64,000 bases of DNA from Anaerocolumna sp. (GCA_029239975.1 JARBTX010000004.1:1-64000), one strand, 5' to 3'; counted from the first letter of the stretch, positions 45,397 to 55,335 are shown. Program-made: numbers and translations. Notes: generated from the sequence alone by a model not told the origin.

Positions 45397-45518
45397 TATA
45401 TCGCTGGTAGTTTTTTGTATATTTATTCATATTCAACTTTGCATTTCGTAGTATTTTCCAAGCTTTATCAAGTCAACTCTATATTTATACACAACGTTCT
45501 AATATATATTAATATATG

Positions 45519-46712
45519 CTACTCATGAATTGTTATCATTTTTAATACCAATTCGTGAAACAATGGAAATCGATAGCCTTTTTTCATCATACGGTAGTAT
45601 CTTTCCTGAATCATGTTTAGCATTTGATTTACTGTATAAACTTTATACTTTGGTATTTGAAGGCTTTTTGCGCATAGTTCTACTAAACTAATGTATAAAT
45701 CCAAATAAGTCCACTCTTTTCCTAGACGTAAGGATGTTGCTAGATTGGAACATACTTGTTCCAAGAAACGTCTAGTTAATAATTTTGTATTTAAATAATC
45801 TAGTTTATAGTACTCAAGAAAAGCCATTTTAACTGCTTCTGCTACATTTACAAAGCATTCAGCACAACGTTCTTCTGTCATATCAGATTCGATGTAATAG
45901 ATTTTACCCTTTAAAGACTTCAAACATCTAAGCCCATCATAATAACCAATGTTAATATTTCGTCGTATTTTATCTGTATTGAATTCTAAAATCCCACCAA
46001 GATCAATACGCGGTGCTATTTGGATTATATTCACATCCTTTGGAATCTTAACTGGCTTCTCTAATCCTATTCCATAAATTCGAACAACGATAATGTCTTT
46101 ATATCCCCTATTTATTAACATATCCACTGGCACATTATTAAACATTCCACCATCTAAGTACTTTTTACCGTGAAGCTTTTCATTTCTGAAAGCTGGCAGA
46201 TAAGCACTGGCTAATAGATAATCTTTCAAATAGCTGCTTTCAGCTTCTTTTGCACTTATTTCCACTTCCTTTAATTTTGAGACTAAGAAAGTACCCATAA
46301 TAAACTCTATTTCAGAATTCTTAATCTTTTCTTCATCTACCCAGGTATCTATTAGGTTTCTTAGCGGTGTAATATCAATCCCACCATCTGATATTACTTT
46401 GGATGCATCCTTAGTGATTTCTTTTATATTTAAATCTTTTAAATTTCGACTCATCAGTTTATCCATTTGTTCATCATTTACGCTCATAATATCTGAATAG
46501 GTTAAATTACTCCAAAGATTTTCTGCATCTTCATAATTTCCCATACACATAAGAGCTCCATTTAATGCACCTACAGAAACACCTGACACTACTTTAATCT
46601 TAACTCCACACTCTATAAATGCTTTCCATACTCCGATTTGATAAGCACCTTTTGCTCCGCCACCTTCTAAAACAACTCCATATTCTTTATTAAAATCAAA
46701 ATCCTTATCCAT
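45519..46712 (-). CDS. Patatin-like phospholipase
   Basis: 397 residues. The N-terminal patatin domain (about 10-210) has the glycine-rich oxyanion GGGAKGAYQIGVWKA, the nucleophile elbow GVSVGALNG (Ser) and the catalytic Asp in YLDGGMFNN, so the Ser-Asp dyad is intact. The C-terminal about 180 residues are helical and not recognised. Such proteins hydrolyse acyl chains from lipids, usually in the cytoplasm or at the membrane face. No signal peptide. It lies downstream of the LTA-synthase-like gene after a hairpin terminator, so expression may be separate. Confidence 0.9.
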   Translation of the reverse strand: MDKDFDFNKEYGVVLEGGGAKGAYQIGVWKAFIECGVKIKVVSGVSVGALNGALMCMGNYEDAENLWSNLTYSDIMSVNDEQMDKLMSRNLKDLNIKEITKDASKVISDGGIDITPLRNLIDTWVDEEKIKNSEIEFIMGTFLVSKLKEVEISAKEAESSYLKDYLLASAYLPAFRNEKLHGKKYLDGGMFNNVPVDMLINRGYKDIIVVRIYGIGLEKPVKIPKDVNIIQIAPRIDLGGILEFNTDKIRRNINIGYYDGLRCLKSLKGKIYYIESDMTEERCAECFVNVAEAVKMAFLEYYKLDYLNTKLLTRRFLEQVCSNLATSLRLGKEWTYLDLYISLVELCAKSLQIPKYKVYTVNQMLNMIQERYYRMMKKGYRFPLFHELVLKMITIHE

Positions 46713-46734
46713 AATCCCTCCTAAAACTATTATA

Positions 46735-46778
46735 AAAAGAACGGGAGAATAGATTATAATGATAACCTTTTCTCCCTT
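46735..46778 (-). terminator. Terminator downstream of the LTA-synthase-like gene
   Basis: On the minus strand GGGAGAA ... TTCTCCCGTTC is followed by TTTTTATA. It lies 30 bp after the stop codon of the LtaS-like gene. Confidence 0.7.
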
Positions 46779-46804
46779 CCTTTTTACTAAACATATATCT
46801 CAAC

Positions 46805-48661
46805 TTAATTAGTCTGGTTTGTCTCTTTATTGTATCCAGCAATTAAATCCTGTTCTAGTATCTCTTTCGATAATCGCTTTAGCATAATAGCACGATTGTA
46901 GTCATCTTCATATTTAGAAGCATCCAGCGGCTTATTCGTATCAATTTCCCAAGCTCTACTACCATCAAAAACACCCTCTCTTGATATTTCAAACATAGCA
47001 TTATTAGATACAAATGATCCTTCAAATAAATATGCAGTAAAAGCAACAAAACCATCTTTTGCATTTACTAAATCTTGTCCTAAAATATATGGTTGTTCTA
47101 AGTCTATATTCATAATATTTGCTATGGTCGGAAGAAAATCAACCTGACCACCTGTTGTTGAAATAGTTTCATTAACACCACTGTTAGGAATATGAATCAA
47201 TAAAGGTACATTTAACATTTCATCATAATCATAAGGTCTACCTAAGTATTCTCCCATTATCTCCTGATTATTATCCATTCCACTATTTAAACCATGATGG
47301 TCACCATAAAACACAAGTATGGAATTATCATATAAACCTTCTGCTTTTAATTGCTTAATAAATTGTCCTATCGCTTCATCTGTATATCGAACCGTTTGCA
47401 AATAAGAACCAAACTTCGTTTCTTTATGTTCTTCTTTTAAAGATAAAGTTGCATCTTTTGGATCTAGCAAAAATGGATGATGATTCGTTAGAGTAACAAT
47501 AAAGCTAAAGAATGGTCCATCTTCTTTCTTTAAAATATCAATCGCTTGTTTAAACATAGATTTGTCTGAGATACCCAACCCTATTGTTTCCGACATGTCT
47601 AGATCTTCCATACTATAAAATTCTCTAAAGCCCTGACCAGGATAAGCTACTTCTCTGTTCCAAAAATCACCTTTATAACCATGTATGGCAAAAGCATCGT
47701 ACCCTTTATCTCTTAGAAGCCAAGGAAGCCCCTTAAATGTATTATTAACATATAACGTATAGCATTCACGATCAATTACAGGATAAAGACTATTTAAGGT
47801 AGAAAATTCTGCGTCTACCGTATTTCCTTTACCAATATTGGAATAATAGTGATCAAAATATAAGGTATCTTTTTGTAAAAGTGAATTTAGATTAGGTGTA
47901 ATTTCTTGTCCATTGTAATTTGCATTTAGTACGAAATTTTGAAGTGCTTCTACCTGAACAAGAATTAGATTTTTACCTTCACCTATACCATGTAATCGAT
48001 TTCCAATCGGTTTATTTTTTACTTCTTCCATGTTTTTTAACACATCTTCCACCGACATTTTTTCTATATTAATATTATCTGTAATGGCAGTATATATGTC
48101 ATTTACATGATTTGAAAAAAATTCAACACTGTTTACTTTTTCTATAGCAACACTGTTGATTGGATTTACTACCAACCAGACAAACATTACACATAGACCT
48201 GCTAAAAAATACTTTAATTCTTTTTTAAAACTCCAGCTGTTCTTTTCTTTATTTTCAACCGTATGTTTTTTAAAATAGTAATGCATAAATGGAATGTCTG
48301 CAAACAATAAAAAACTTGCTGGAATTAATGTAGCGATAAAACTACTTGGTACAGCAGCTACATTTGCCGCCTGCCATAATTGTTTAATAGAAACAGTTTG
48401 ATTGTAGTAATTATAATACATTGCATCTGCAAACATTAAAAGGCTTAATAAGCTATATACAACTAAGAAAATTGCTTTTTTTCTCTTTAATCTACATCTA
48501 CTGAAACTTAGAAAAATCGCTCCCATAGCCAAGGTGCTAACAATTATTAGTGTTATATCATTAATGCTTACTCCAATCAATCCATAATACACCACTAGTT
48601 TGAAAGCAACTAGCAATATAATCATATATGGAGATTGTAATATCATCTTTATTTGTTTCAT
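46805..48661 (-). CDS. LTA synthase family sulfatase-fold membrane protein
   Basis: 618 residues. Five hydrophobic segments (about 10-180) precede an extracellular sulfatase-like domain. The nucleophile region reads KGNTVDAEFSTLNSLYP; other family motifs are FYGDHHGLN, LTNHHPF and VPLLIHIPN. LtaS enzymes polymerise glycerol phosphate from phosphatidylglycerol onto a glycolipid anchor; related members (LtaP, YvgJ, YqgS) prime or modify. Which subgroup this is cannot be told. The start ATG follows AAAGGAGAG. Its upstream region contains three 67-bp tandem repeats. Confidence 0.9.
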   Translation of the reverse strand: MKQIKMILQSPYMIILLVAFKLVVYYGLIGVSINDITLIIVSTLAMGAIFLSFSRCRLKRKKAIFLVVYSLLSLLMFADAMYYNYYNQTVSIKQLWQAANVAAVPSSFIATLIPASFLLFADIPFMHYYFKKHTVENKEKNSWSFKKELKYFLAGLCVMFVWLVVNPINSVAIEKVNSVEFFSNHVNDIYTAITDNINIEKMSVEDVLKNMEEVKNKPIGNRLHGIGEGKNLILVQVEALQNFVLNANYNGQEITPNLNSLLQKDTLYFDHYYSNIGKGNTVDAEFSTLNSLYPVIDRECYTLYVNNTFKGLPWLLRDKGYDAFAIHGYKGDFWNREVAYPGQGFREFYSMEDLDMSETIGLGISDKSMFKQAIDILKKEDGPFFSFIVTLTNHHPFLLDPKDATLSLKEEHKETKFGSYLQTVRYTDEAIGQFIKQLKAEGLYDNSILVFYGDHHGLNSGMDNNQEIMGEYLGRPYDYDEMLNVPLLIHIPNSGVNETISTTGGQVDFLPTIANIMNIDLEQPYILGQDLVNAKDGFVAFTAYLFEGSFVSNNAMFEISREGVFDGSRAWEIDTNKPLDASKYEDDYNRAIMLKRLSKEILEQDLIAGYNKETNQTN

Positions 48662-48839
48662 TCTTTAATCTCTCCTTTATAGTGCGAGAATAAGTTTCAT
48701 TATCTCCCCTTTGTTCTCCTATATCATAGCTTATACTCTTTTTATTATCAATAAAGGATTTCTTAAGTTTATCTTAATAAAAACTATCGTCATACTACTT
48801 TTTATTAATTACATACTAAATGATGATTTCGCAAAATTC

Positions 48840-49042
48840 TAAAACTTTACTATGTAAAACCGCTCCTTGCTGTTTATTTCTAACTGCATTTTGATGTTCT
48901 TAAATTAAAAATTTAATAATGATACTGCTCCTTGTCTTTTGTTTTCTAACAGTATTTTGATGTTCTTAAATTATAAATTTTACTATGTAATACTGCTCTT
49001 TATCTTTTGATTTCTAACAGTATTTTGATGTGCTTAAATAAT
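48840..49042. repeat. Three tandem 67-68 bp repeats
   Basis: Copies at 48840-48907, 48908-48974 and 48975-49042 share TACTGCTCCTTGTCTTTT, TTTCTAACAGTATTTTGATG and TTCTTAAATTA blocks. Copies 2 and 3 are closest; copy 1 is more diverged. On the minus strand each carries an AAGGAGC/AAAGAGC word and a short frame (KNIKILLEN-like) interrupted by stops, so coding is unlikely. Confidence 0.8.
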
Positions 49043-49053
49043 TTTACAATATA

Positions 49054-49083
49054 AAAGCTCCCTATCTTACGATAGGGAGCACT
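49054..49083 (-). terminator. Terminator of the NfeD-SPFH operon
   Basis: GCTCCCTATC-TTAC-GATAGGGAGC, a perfect 10-bp stem with a tetraloop, followed on the minus strand by TTTTAT. Confidence 0.9.
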
Positions 49084-49105
49084 TTATATAACAAGGTTTT
49101 CTTAT

Positions 49106-50032
49106 CTATTTAGGATCTTCTTTTCCAACTTCTACTAAAGATTTTGCTAAACCAGCAAGGCCTTGTATTTCAGATGGAATAATAATCTTAGTTGCTTTTC
49201 CGTCTGCTGCTTTTGCAAATGCTTCTAAGCTCTTTAATTGAATTACTGCATTACCTGGATTGGATTCATTTAAGAATCTAATACCATCAGCATTTGCTTG
49301 CTGTACTGCAAGAATTGCTTGAGCTTGACCTTCTGCTTCACGAATTGTTGCTTCTTTTTTTGCTTCTGCGCGAAGAATAGCTGCTGCTTTTTCTGCTTCT
49401 GCTTCAAGAATTGAAGATTGTTTTTTACCTTCTGCAACGAGAATTGCAGATGTTTTTTCACCTTCTGCACGAAGGATAGCTTCTCTTCGTTCACGTTCTG
49501 CTTTCATCTGTTTTTCCATTGCATCTTGAATTGCTGCAGGTGGTATAATATTTTTAAGTTCTACACGATTAACTTTAATACCCCATGGATCTGTAGCAAC
49601 ATCTAGGGAAACTCTCATCTTTGTATTAATGATTTCTCTGGAAGTTAAAGTCTGATCTAATTCTAAATCACCTATAATATTTCTTAGAGTAGTAGCTGTT
49701 AAGTTTTCTATCGCCATAATAGGACGTTCTACACCATAAGCAAATAATTTTGGATCGGTTATTTGAAAAAATACAACCGTATCAATTTTCATTGTTACAT
49801 TATCTTTTGTGATAACGGGTTGTGGTGCAAAATCAACAACTTGTTCTTTTAAAATTACTTTTCTTGCTACTTTATCAATGAACGGATATTTAAAATGAAT
49901 ACCTACATTCCAAGTAGCTTGGTATCCACCAAGTCTTTCAACAACATATGCTTGCGCTTGTGGTACAATTTTAACACAAGATGCAATTACTAATAATAAA
50001 AGTACAACTGCTCCAATAATTACTATTTCCAT
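49106..50032 (-). CDS. SPFH/Band 7 (QmcA-like) membrane protein
   Basis: 308 residues. There is an N-terminal membrane helix (about 3-20), a Band 7/SPFH domain (about 22-180: VPQAQAYVVERLGGYQATWNVGIHFKYPFIDKV) and a long Ala/Glu/Lys coiled coil (about 175-250, with repeats of ILRAEGEK/ILEAEAEK). The C-terminal segment is short. Such proteins form large membrane-associated oligomeric cages and influence protease or lipid-domain function. The paired NfeD gene 23 bp upstream is the classic STOPP operon arrangement. An AAGGAGGAAATT ribosome site precedes the ATG. Confidence 0.93.
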   Translation of the reverse strand: MEIVIIGAVVLLLLVIASCVKIVPQAQAYVVERLGGYQATWNVGIHFKYPFIDKVARKVILKEQVVDFAPQPVITKDNVTMKIDTVVFFQITDPKLFAYGVERPIMAIENLTATTLRNIIGDLELDQTLTSREIINTKMRVSLDVATDPWGIKVNRVELKNIIPPAAIQDAMEKQMKAERERREAILRAEGEKTSAILVAEGKKQSSILEAEAEKAAAILRAEAKKEATIREAEGQAQAILAVQQANADGIRFLNESNPGNAVIQLKSLEAFAKAADGKATKIIIPSEIQGLAGLAKSLVEVGKEDPK

Positions 50033-50055
50033 ACTAAATTTCCTCCTTATTTAGC

Positions 50056-50523
50056 TTAAGCTTGATTTATTGTTTGATTTTCTTTCTTTACATTTTCTTT
50101 CACATCAACAATTAATTTAACACCAATAATATTTTTTACTGTTACTCGTTCACCTGGCTCAATGATTAAGTTATCATCAACAGCTCTGGCAGTCCATTCC
50201 TGCCCATTAAGTATTACTTGGCCCAAATTATTAAAATTATCAATTCTTTCCAATACTTTAGCATCTACCCCTATTAAACTTTGGTAATTTGTTTTGACCC
50301 TTTGAGTATTAAAAAATCGTGCTGCAATAGGCCTAGTAAAAAATAATAGAAGAAATGATACAATAAGAAATACTGTAATTTCTAATAATAGATTATCCAC
50401 AGCTAGTGACAGCAAGAAAGCAATTAATGCACCACCTGCAAACCAAATTGTGGTTAACCCAAGTGTAATGATTTCAATAACTAAGAAAACAGCTATTGCT
50501 ATTAACCAATAAATTGAATTCAT
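50056..50523 (-). CDS. NfeD-like membrane protein
   Basis: 155 residues, the short NfeD form without a protease domain. Three to four hydrophobic segments (about 3-75) precede an OB-fold C-terminal domain (about 80-145) with LIGVDAKVLERIDNFNNLGQVILNGQEWTARA and IIEPGERVTVKNIIGVKLIV. It partners the SPFH protein downstream. An AAGGAGGGG ribosome site precedes the ATG. Confidence 0.93.
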   Translation of the reverse strand: MNSIYWLIAIAVFLVIEIITLGLTTIWFAGGALIAFLLSLAVDNLLLEITVFLIVSFLLLFFTRPIAARFFNTQRVKTNYQSLIGVDAKVLERIDNFNNLGQVILNGQEWTARAVDDNLIIEPGERVTVKNIIGVKLIVDVKENVKKENQTINQA

Positions 50524-50706
50524 GTTATATCCCCTCCTTCCAATTACCGATAAATAAATTTTACTTCATATTACTAGAATTTACAAGGAATGTTTAAACA
50601 ATTTCCAATTTTTAATCGGCTTTTAATATAATATAGTTTTTCTAATAAATACTTAATGTTATCTATAAATATAAACTATATAAAACAAAATGTCATTACG
50701 ACAAAA

Positions 50707-50738
50707 GGACTATTACATTCTTTGATTGTAATAGTCCA
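50707..50738 (-). terminator. Terminator after the SpoU-type methylase gene
   Basis: GGACTATTACA ... TGTAATAGTCC, a perfect 11-bp stem with a 9-nt loop, followed on the minus strand by TTTTG. Confidence 0.85.
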
Positions 50739-50760
50739 ATGAATAATTTTATGAATTGTT

Positions 50761-51549
50761 TTATTTTTTTCTTCTTTGCCTATAAACTTCATACATTAAA
50801 ATAGCTGCTGCAATTGCCGCATTTAAGGATTCCACATTACCTTCCATAGGAATTTTAATATACTTATCCGCCAGATTACTGATTTCATCACTTAAACCAT
50901 TTGCCTCGTTGCCTATCAAAATGGCAGTTTTATCTATAAAATCAACTTCATCATAATTTTCAGTAGCTGATAAATGAGCTGCATATATTTTAACACTGTG
51001 TTTTTTTATCTGATTAATAGCCTCTGTAAAGTCATCAACGTAGATAAAAGGCATTCGATAGATTGCCCCCATTGTTGACCTAATCACTTTTGGGTTATAC
51101 ATATCAACCGATGTTTTACTTAAAATGATGCCAGTAACACCTGCACCTTCAGCGGTTCTTACAATTGTACCAAGGTTTCCTGGATCTCTAAGATCTTCTA
51201 ACAACACTAGATTTGCATTAGTGTCTGAAATCATACGTTCAAAGTTATATTCTGGCTTTTTTACAATTGCCATAATACCTTGTGGTGTAAGGGTATCCGC
51301 TGCTTCCTTTAACACAGAATCCAATACAATCTCATGAGAAAATCCTTCGAAATATCTAGGCTCTTCATTCATTTTCTCCTGGTAAAAACTTTCAGAAACG
51401 TAAGCTTTTATTAAATAACCACCATCTCTAGATTCTTCAAACATCTTAATACCTTCTATTACGAAAGCACCTTGTTCATTTCTAGCTTTTGATTTTTTCT
51501 GTAGTTGTATTAAGTTTTTAATCTGTGAATTGGAAGTACTACTTATCAT
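50761..51549 (-). CDS. TrmH/SpoU family RNA 2'-O-methyltransferase
   Basis: 262 residues from the ATG (MISSTSNSQIKN) that follows AGGTGG; the ORF-track GTG start belongs to that ribosome site. An N-terminal substrate-binding domain (FVIEGIKMFEE) is followed by the knotted SPOUT domain. Its motifs are LLEDLRDPGNLGTIVRTAEGAGV, IGNEANGLSDE and IPMEGNVESLNAAIAAAILMYE. It methylates a ribose 2'-OH in rRNA or tRNA using SAM; the exact site is unknown (23S G2251-like or other). It ends the rho-rpmE-DUF1385-prmC-prfA run, 22 bp after prfA. Confidence 0.93.
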   Translation of the reverse strand: MISSTSNSQIKNLIQLQKKSKARNEQGAFVIEGIKMFEESRDGGYLIKAYVSESFYQEKMNEEPRYFEGFSHEIVLDSVLKEAADTLTPQGIMAIVKKPEYNFERMISDTNANLVLLEDLRDPGNLGTIVRTAEGAGVTGIILSKTSVDMYNPKVIRSTMGAIYRMPFIYVDDFTEAINQIKKHSVKIYAAHLSATENYDEVDFIDKTAILIGNEANGLSDEISNLADKYIKIPMEGNVESLNAAIAAAILMYEVYRQRRKK

Positions 51550-51571
51550 AGGGTTTACCACCTACTTTATC

Positions 51572-52645
51572 TTACTCTTCTTGCATTTTACTTAATTTTG
51601 CTGCTTGGTCGGCTGCAATTAAACTATCAATCACTTCATCTAAATCTCCATCTAAGATGGCATCTAATCTATGAAGAGTTAATTTTATTCTATGATCTGT
51701 TACACGTCCTTGTGGGAAGTTATACGTTCTTATCTTCTCGGAACGGTCTCCAGTACCAACTTGACTCTTTCTAGCTTCTGCTTCTGCTGATTGAGCTTTT
51801 TGTAATTCTAACTCATATAATTTAGAACGTAATACTTTTATCGCTTTATCTCTATTCTTTAACTGAGATTTTTCATCTTGACAGGAAATAACGATACCAG
51901 TTGGTATATGTGTTAATCGAACAGCAGAGTCAGTTGTATTTACACATTGTCCACCGTTACCAGAAGAACGGAATACATCAAATCTACAGTCATTCATATC
52001 TAGTGTAACATCCACTTCTTCTGCCTCAGGCATAATTGCTACTGTGGTTGTCGAAGTATGAATACGTCCGCCTGATTCTGTTACTGGAATACGTTGTACA
52101 CGGTGAACTCCTGATTCATACTTCATTTTAGAGTATACACCTTTACCATTAATCATAAAGATAACTTCTTTGAATCCACCTAATCCATTTTCATTAAGAT
52201 TCATCATATCAATCTTCCAACGTTGTCTTTCAGCGTATTTAGAATACATACGGAATAATTCAGCTGCAAATAAAGCTGCTTCATCACCACCTGCACCGCC
52301 TCTAATTTCAACGATAACATTTTTTTCATCATTAGGGTCTTTGGGTAATAAAAGAACCTTAAGGTCATTTTCAATTGTAACAAGATTTTGTTTACATTCT
52401 GTTAATTCTTCTTTTGCTAATTCACGTAATTCTTCATCACTTTCTTCTTCTAACATAAATAAGCTATCTTCAATACGCGTTTTTGTCTCTTTGTATTCTT
52501 TATATTTATCAACGATATCCGTAAGATCATTTTGTTCTTTCATCAATTTACGGAACTTATTTTGATCATTGATAACACCTGGATCATTTAATTCATCCAG
52601 CAATTCTTGATATCGTATTAATAGGTCCTCTAATTTATCAAACAT
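51572..52645 (-). CDS. prfA: Peptide chain release factor 1
   Basis: 357 residues, normal RF1 length. Domain 1 is helical (about 1-100). The codon-recognition region includes [23 protein letters not shown], with PVT in the position of the RF1 PxT tripeptide, and the catalytic GGQ lies in [17 protein letters not shown]. It ends translation at UAA and UAG. It is methylated on the GGQ glutamine by PrmC, encoded just upstream. A GGAGGAATAACTC ribosome site precedes the ATG. In the window the methylase gene comes first and prfA second, the reverse of the order in E. coli. Confidence 0.96.
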   Translation of the reverse strand: MFDKLEDLLIRYQELLDELNDPGVINDQNKFRKLMKEQNDLTDIVDKYKEYKETKTRIEDSLFMLEEESDEELRELAKEELTECKQNLVTIENDLKVLLLPKDPNDEKNVIVEIRGGAGGDEAALFAAELFRMYSKYAERQRWKIDMMNLNENGLGGFKEVIFMINGKGVYSKMKYESGVHRVQRIPVTESGGRIHTSTTTVAIMPEAEEVDVTLDMNDCRFDVFRSSGNGGQCVNTTDSAVRLTHIPTGIVISCQDEKSQLKNRDKAIKVLRSKLYELELQKAQSAEAEARKSQVGTGDRSEKIRTYNFPQGRVTDHRIKLTLHRLDAILDGDLDEVIDSLIAADQAAKLSKMQEE

Positions 52646-52770
52646 GAGTTATTCCTCCATTCATAACACAAAAAACATTTATTTCTATTCATTATATTTA
52701 CATGTATAATTGTATAGGTCTTTATAAGGGATTATTACCAAAACTAGACATCCAAAAATTTACCAATACG

Positions 52771-53622
52771 CTAAGTAAATGGCTCCATAGCTTTAAAATA
52801 TCTACCTTTTACCACACGGTCTAGTCCTGCTAAATCTTTTATAATTTCAACTTCATTTACTCCAGCATCCATCAAAAGAGACTTTATATCTTCCCCTTGG
52901 TTATAACCGATCTCAAAAAAGATATAACCACCATGTTTTAAATAATGATTTAATTCCTTTATAATTAATTTATAAAAATACAAGCCATCTTCTTTTCCAT
53001 CTAGTGCTATAAAAGGCTCGTGTGTTTTTACTTCTTCCATCAAATCTAGAATATCCTTCGTTGGAATGTAAGGTGGATTTGATACGATAATGTCAAAGCT
53101 TCCATTTACATTAGTAAACATATCACTTTGAATAAAAGTTACATCTGCCTTAAGATAATTCGCATTCTCTTTCGCAATCAATATTGCATCTTCCGATATA
53201 TCAACACCAATTCCTGATTTTATATCTCCCAATTTAGACAAACTAATTATAATACAACCAGATCCCGTACATAAATCTAGCACCTCAGATCCTTTTGATA
53301 CTTTCATTACTTCTTGAACAAGAATCTCTGTATCTTGTCTTGGTATTAATACATCTTTTGAAACTCGGAAATTAAGCCCCATAAATTCTTGTTCACCAGT
53401 AATATATTGTAACGGAATGTGTAAACTTCTCTTTTCAACTAATTTAAGATAGTCGTCAAATTGTTCCTCTGATATCTGCATAGATGCTTCAGAGAAATAT
53501 TTAGCCCGGGTTATACCAAAAAAGTGTGACAACAAATACCATGCATCCAAGTCTCCATCTACTATATTCTTTTCTTTTAATATAAGCCTTCCAGCTTGTA
53601 ATGCATTTTCTAATGTTCTCAT
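52771..53622 (-). CDS. prmC: Release-factor glutamine methyltransferase
   Basis: 283 residues. The N-terminal helical domain (about 1-80) is followed by a Rossmann methyltransferase with VLDLCTGSGCIIISLSK for SAM binding and the substrate-glutamine motif VSNPPYIP. ALDGKEDGLYFY and FFEIGYNQG complete the family pattern. It methylates the GGQ glutamine of RF1/RF2. Its start is six bases after the stop of the DUF1385 gene, so the two are cotranscribed. Confidence 0.96.
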   Translation of the reverse strand: MRTLENALQAGRLILKEKNIVDGDLDAWYLLSHFFGITRAKYFSEASMQISEEQFDDYLKLVEKRSLHIPLQYITGEQEFMGLNFRVSKDVLIPRQDTEILVQEVMKVSKGSEVLDLCTGSGCIIISLSKLGDIKSGIGVDISEDAILIAKENANYLKADVTFIQSDMFTNVNGSFDIIVSNPPYIPTKDILDLMEEVKTHEPFIALDGKEDGLYFYKLIIKELNHYLKHGGYIFFEIGYNQGEDIKSLLMDAGVNEVEIIKDLAGLDRVVKGRYFKAMEPFT

Positions 53623-53628
53623 CTTAAA

Positions 53629-54915
53629 TCAATCCTTGTTATTACTCTCATTTTCATCAATTAAATAACGATCTAATGCTCTTAATATCTCATCATCTTC
53701 TTCGCCAAAGATTGCAGTAGGTGTTGGTCCTACTACTTTTTCTTTCGTTACAGCAGTTTCTTCGGATACAAGATTAATTTCATCTGCTTTATTTTGTGAA
53801 GTTTGACTTCTTGATCTATTGTTACTATTTTTTGAATTGTTTCTATTATTGCTTTTATTTTTGTTATTTGAATTGGTACCTTTTTTGTTGTTATTAATTT
53901 CAGTATCGAAGGAATCTTCACTATATAAAGCTTCATCTGTGGATATATCCGCTTGTGTAGATGACTTGATCTCATCTCCACGTTTCTTAGTCGTGTCATT
54001 ATTTAAGAATTCTCTCCAATTAAATACCGCTTCTACAGACTGAATTGCTACCTCTATCATCTCATCTTCTGGTTCTTTCGTAGTAAGTCCTTGTAACCAC
54101 ATACCAGGAGCACTTAAAATATTTACAATAAGTGAATTGCTTCTTCCTGCCAAACGAATAAATTCGTAGGATACACCTGCAATAATTGGTACCAATAAAA
54201 CTCTAGTTAATGCACGTAACCATATTGTATCAACCTTAATAAAAATGAAAAATATAATACTGATAAACATTACAAAAAACATAAAGCTAGTTCCACATCT
54301 TTTATGTTGTTTGGATTGCCATCTTACATTCTCTACAGTTAATTCATAACCTTGTTCTAAACAATTTATGGTTTTATGTTCAGCACCATGATACATAAAC
54401 ATACGTTTAATATCTTTGATTTGAGATATCGCTACAATGTAAGCAATAAAGATAAATATACGAATAAAGCACTCTATTAATGTTAGTACTATATCAGACT
54501 CAATATGTTTTGTTAATAAATTGGCTGCAAATAACGGTAACAGCATAAAAATTCCTATTGCTAAGGCTAATGATAACAATAGGGTTAATCCCATTGCTAC
54601 TGCTTCTGCTTTTTCTTTAAATACTTTCGAAAATGCAGTATCTACCTTAGAAGGTTTCGTCTCTTCCTCTTCTTCATAAAAAGAAGCTGAAAATGTTAAC
54701 GTTTTTGTTCCAATTAACATAGATTCAACAAATGCAAGCATTCCACGAAAGATAGGTAACTTAAATAATTTTACTTTTTCCGCAAAACTTACATAAGTAT
54801 TTTTTTCTATTACAATTTCATTATTCGGTTTTCTAACTGCAACGGCGTATTCATCTTTATTCTTCATCATTACGCCTTCAATTACCGCCTGTCCACCTAT
54901 TCCTGATGGTTTCAT
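53629..54915 (-). CDS. DUF1385 (YqhQ-like) membrane protein
   Basis: 428 residues from MKPSGIGGQAVIEGVMM, the diagnostic start of DUF1385; a GTG three codons upstream is an alternative since the GGAAGGG ribosome site could serve either. There are four to five membrane helices (about 85-270) with the conserved YHGAEHKTINC. The C-terminal roughly 130 residues are disordered and Asn/Ser/Lys-rich (NNKKGTNSNNKNKSNNRNN) before an acidic end. Function is unknown, although neighbouring prmC/prfA genes are conserved in Firmicutes. The Asn-rich tail is not part of the core family and is probably specific to this lineage. Confidence 0.9.
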   Translation of the reverse strand: MKPSGIGGQAVIEGVMMKNKDEYAVAVRKPNNEIVIEKNTYVSFAEKVKLFKLPIFRGMLAFVESMLIGTKTLTFSASFYEEEEETKPSKVDTAFSKVFKEKAEAVAMGLTLLLSLALAIGIFMLLPLFAANLLTKHIESDIVLTLIECFIRIFIFIAYIVAISQIKDIKRMFMYHGAEHKTINCLEQGYELTVENVRWQSKQHKRCGTSFMFFVMFISIIFFIFIKVDTIWLRALTRVLLVPIIAGVSYEFIRLAGRSNSLIVNILSAPGMWLQGLTTKEPEDEMIEVAIQSVEAVFNWREFLNNDTTKKRGDEIKSSTQADISTDEALYSEDSFDTEINNNKKGTNSNNKNKSNNRNNSKNSNNRSRSQTSQNKADEINLVSEETAVTKEKVVGPTPTAIFGEEDDEILRALDRYLIDENESNNKD

Positions 54916-55028
54916 AAAAACCACATCCCTTCCTTAATTCTGACTTCAGAATTGAAATGCTAAACAATTAGTTTAAATTTATATAATTTGTAAAAATTGA
55001 AAACAATGTACAAAATTGGATTTAAAAA

Positions 55029-55056
55029 TAGGTTGAGATTATGAAACCTCAACCTA
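55029..55056 (-). terminator. Terminator after rpmE
   Basis: AGGTTGAG ... CTCAACCT with a 10-nt loop. On the minus strand it is followed by ATTTTTAAA. It lies about 30 bp beyond the rpmE stop. Confidence 0.75.
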
Positions 55057-55084
55057 ATTTTAACATTGATATGTTATCGTCATT

Positions 55085-55294
55085 CTATTGTTCTTGACTA
55101 AGGCCATATTTACGATTGAACTTATCAATAGCACCACGAGCTGCAGCAGCTTTCTGCTGTCCAGTGTAAAATGAATGGCACTTAGAACAAATTTCTACGT
55201 GAATATCATTCTTTGTTGAACCTGTAACGAATTCATTACCACAGTTGCAAACAACTTTTGCTTGGTAATATTTAGGATGGATTGCTTCTTTCAT
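55085..55294 (-). CDS. rpmE: 50S ribosomal protein L31 (zinc-binding form)
   Basis: 69 residues from the ATG after AGAGGTG; the ORF-track start is three codons earlier. [27 protein letters not shown] and [15 protein letters not shown] give the four cysteines of the zinc-containing (C+) type, so the cell probably has zinc-dependent L31, with a C- paralog possibly elsewhere. It lies between rho and the DUF1385 gene with its own promoter and terminator. Confidence 0.96.
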   Translation of the reverse strand: MKEAIHPKYYQAKVVCNCGNEFVTGSTKNDIHVEICSKCHSFYTGQQKAAAARGAIDKFNRKYGLSQEQ

Positions 55295-55335
55295 TCTTTT
55301 CACCTCTTTACAAACGAATGTAATGTTTTATAAAG

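Larger units (their letters stand above)
48662..49105. other. Intergenic region upstream of the LTA-synthase-like gene
   Basis: 444 bp, no gene. From right to left it holds the terminator of the SPFH operon, three 67-bp tandem repeats (48840-49042) and about 180 bp of AT-rich leader before the LtaS-like start. Confidence 0.65.

Noticed and set aside
45397-45460. Arginine operator upstream of argF
   Set aside because: TGAATATGAAT is a partial direct repeat, not the expected TGAAT...ATTCA palindrome.
48840-49042. Small peptide genes in the 67-bp repeats
   Set aside because: The KNIKILLEN-like frame is interrupted or shifted between copies, and no start codon sits at a proper distance from a ribosome site.
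48840-49042. CRISPR array
   Set aside because: Units are contiguous with no unique spacers and only three diverged copies; no cas genes.
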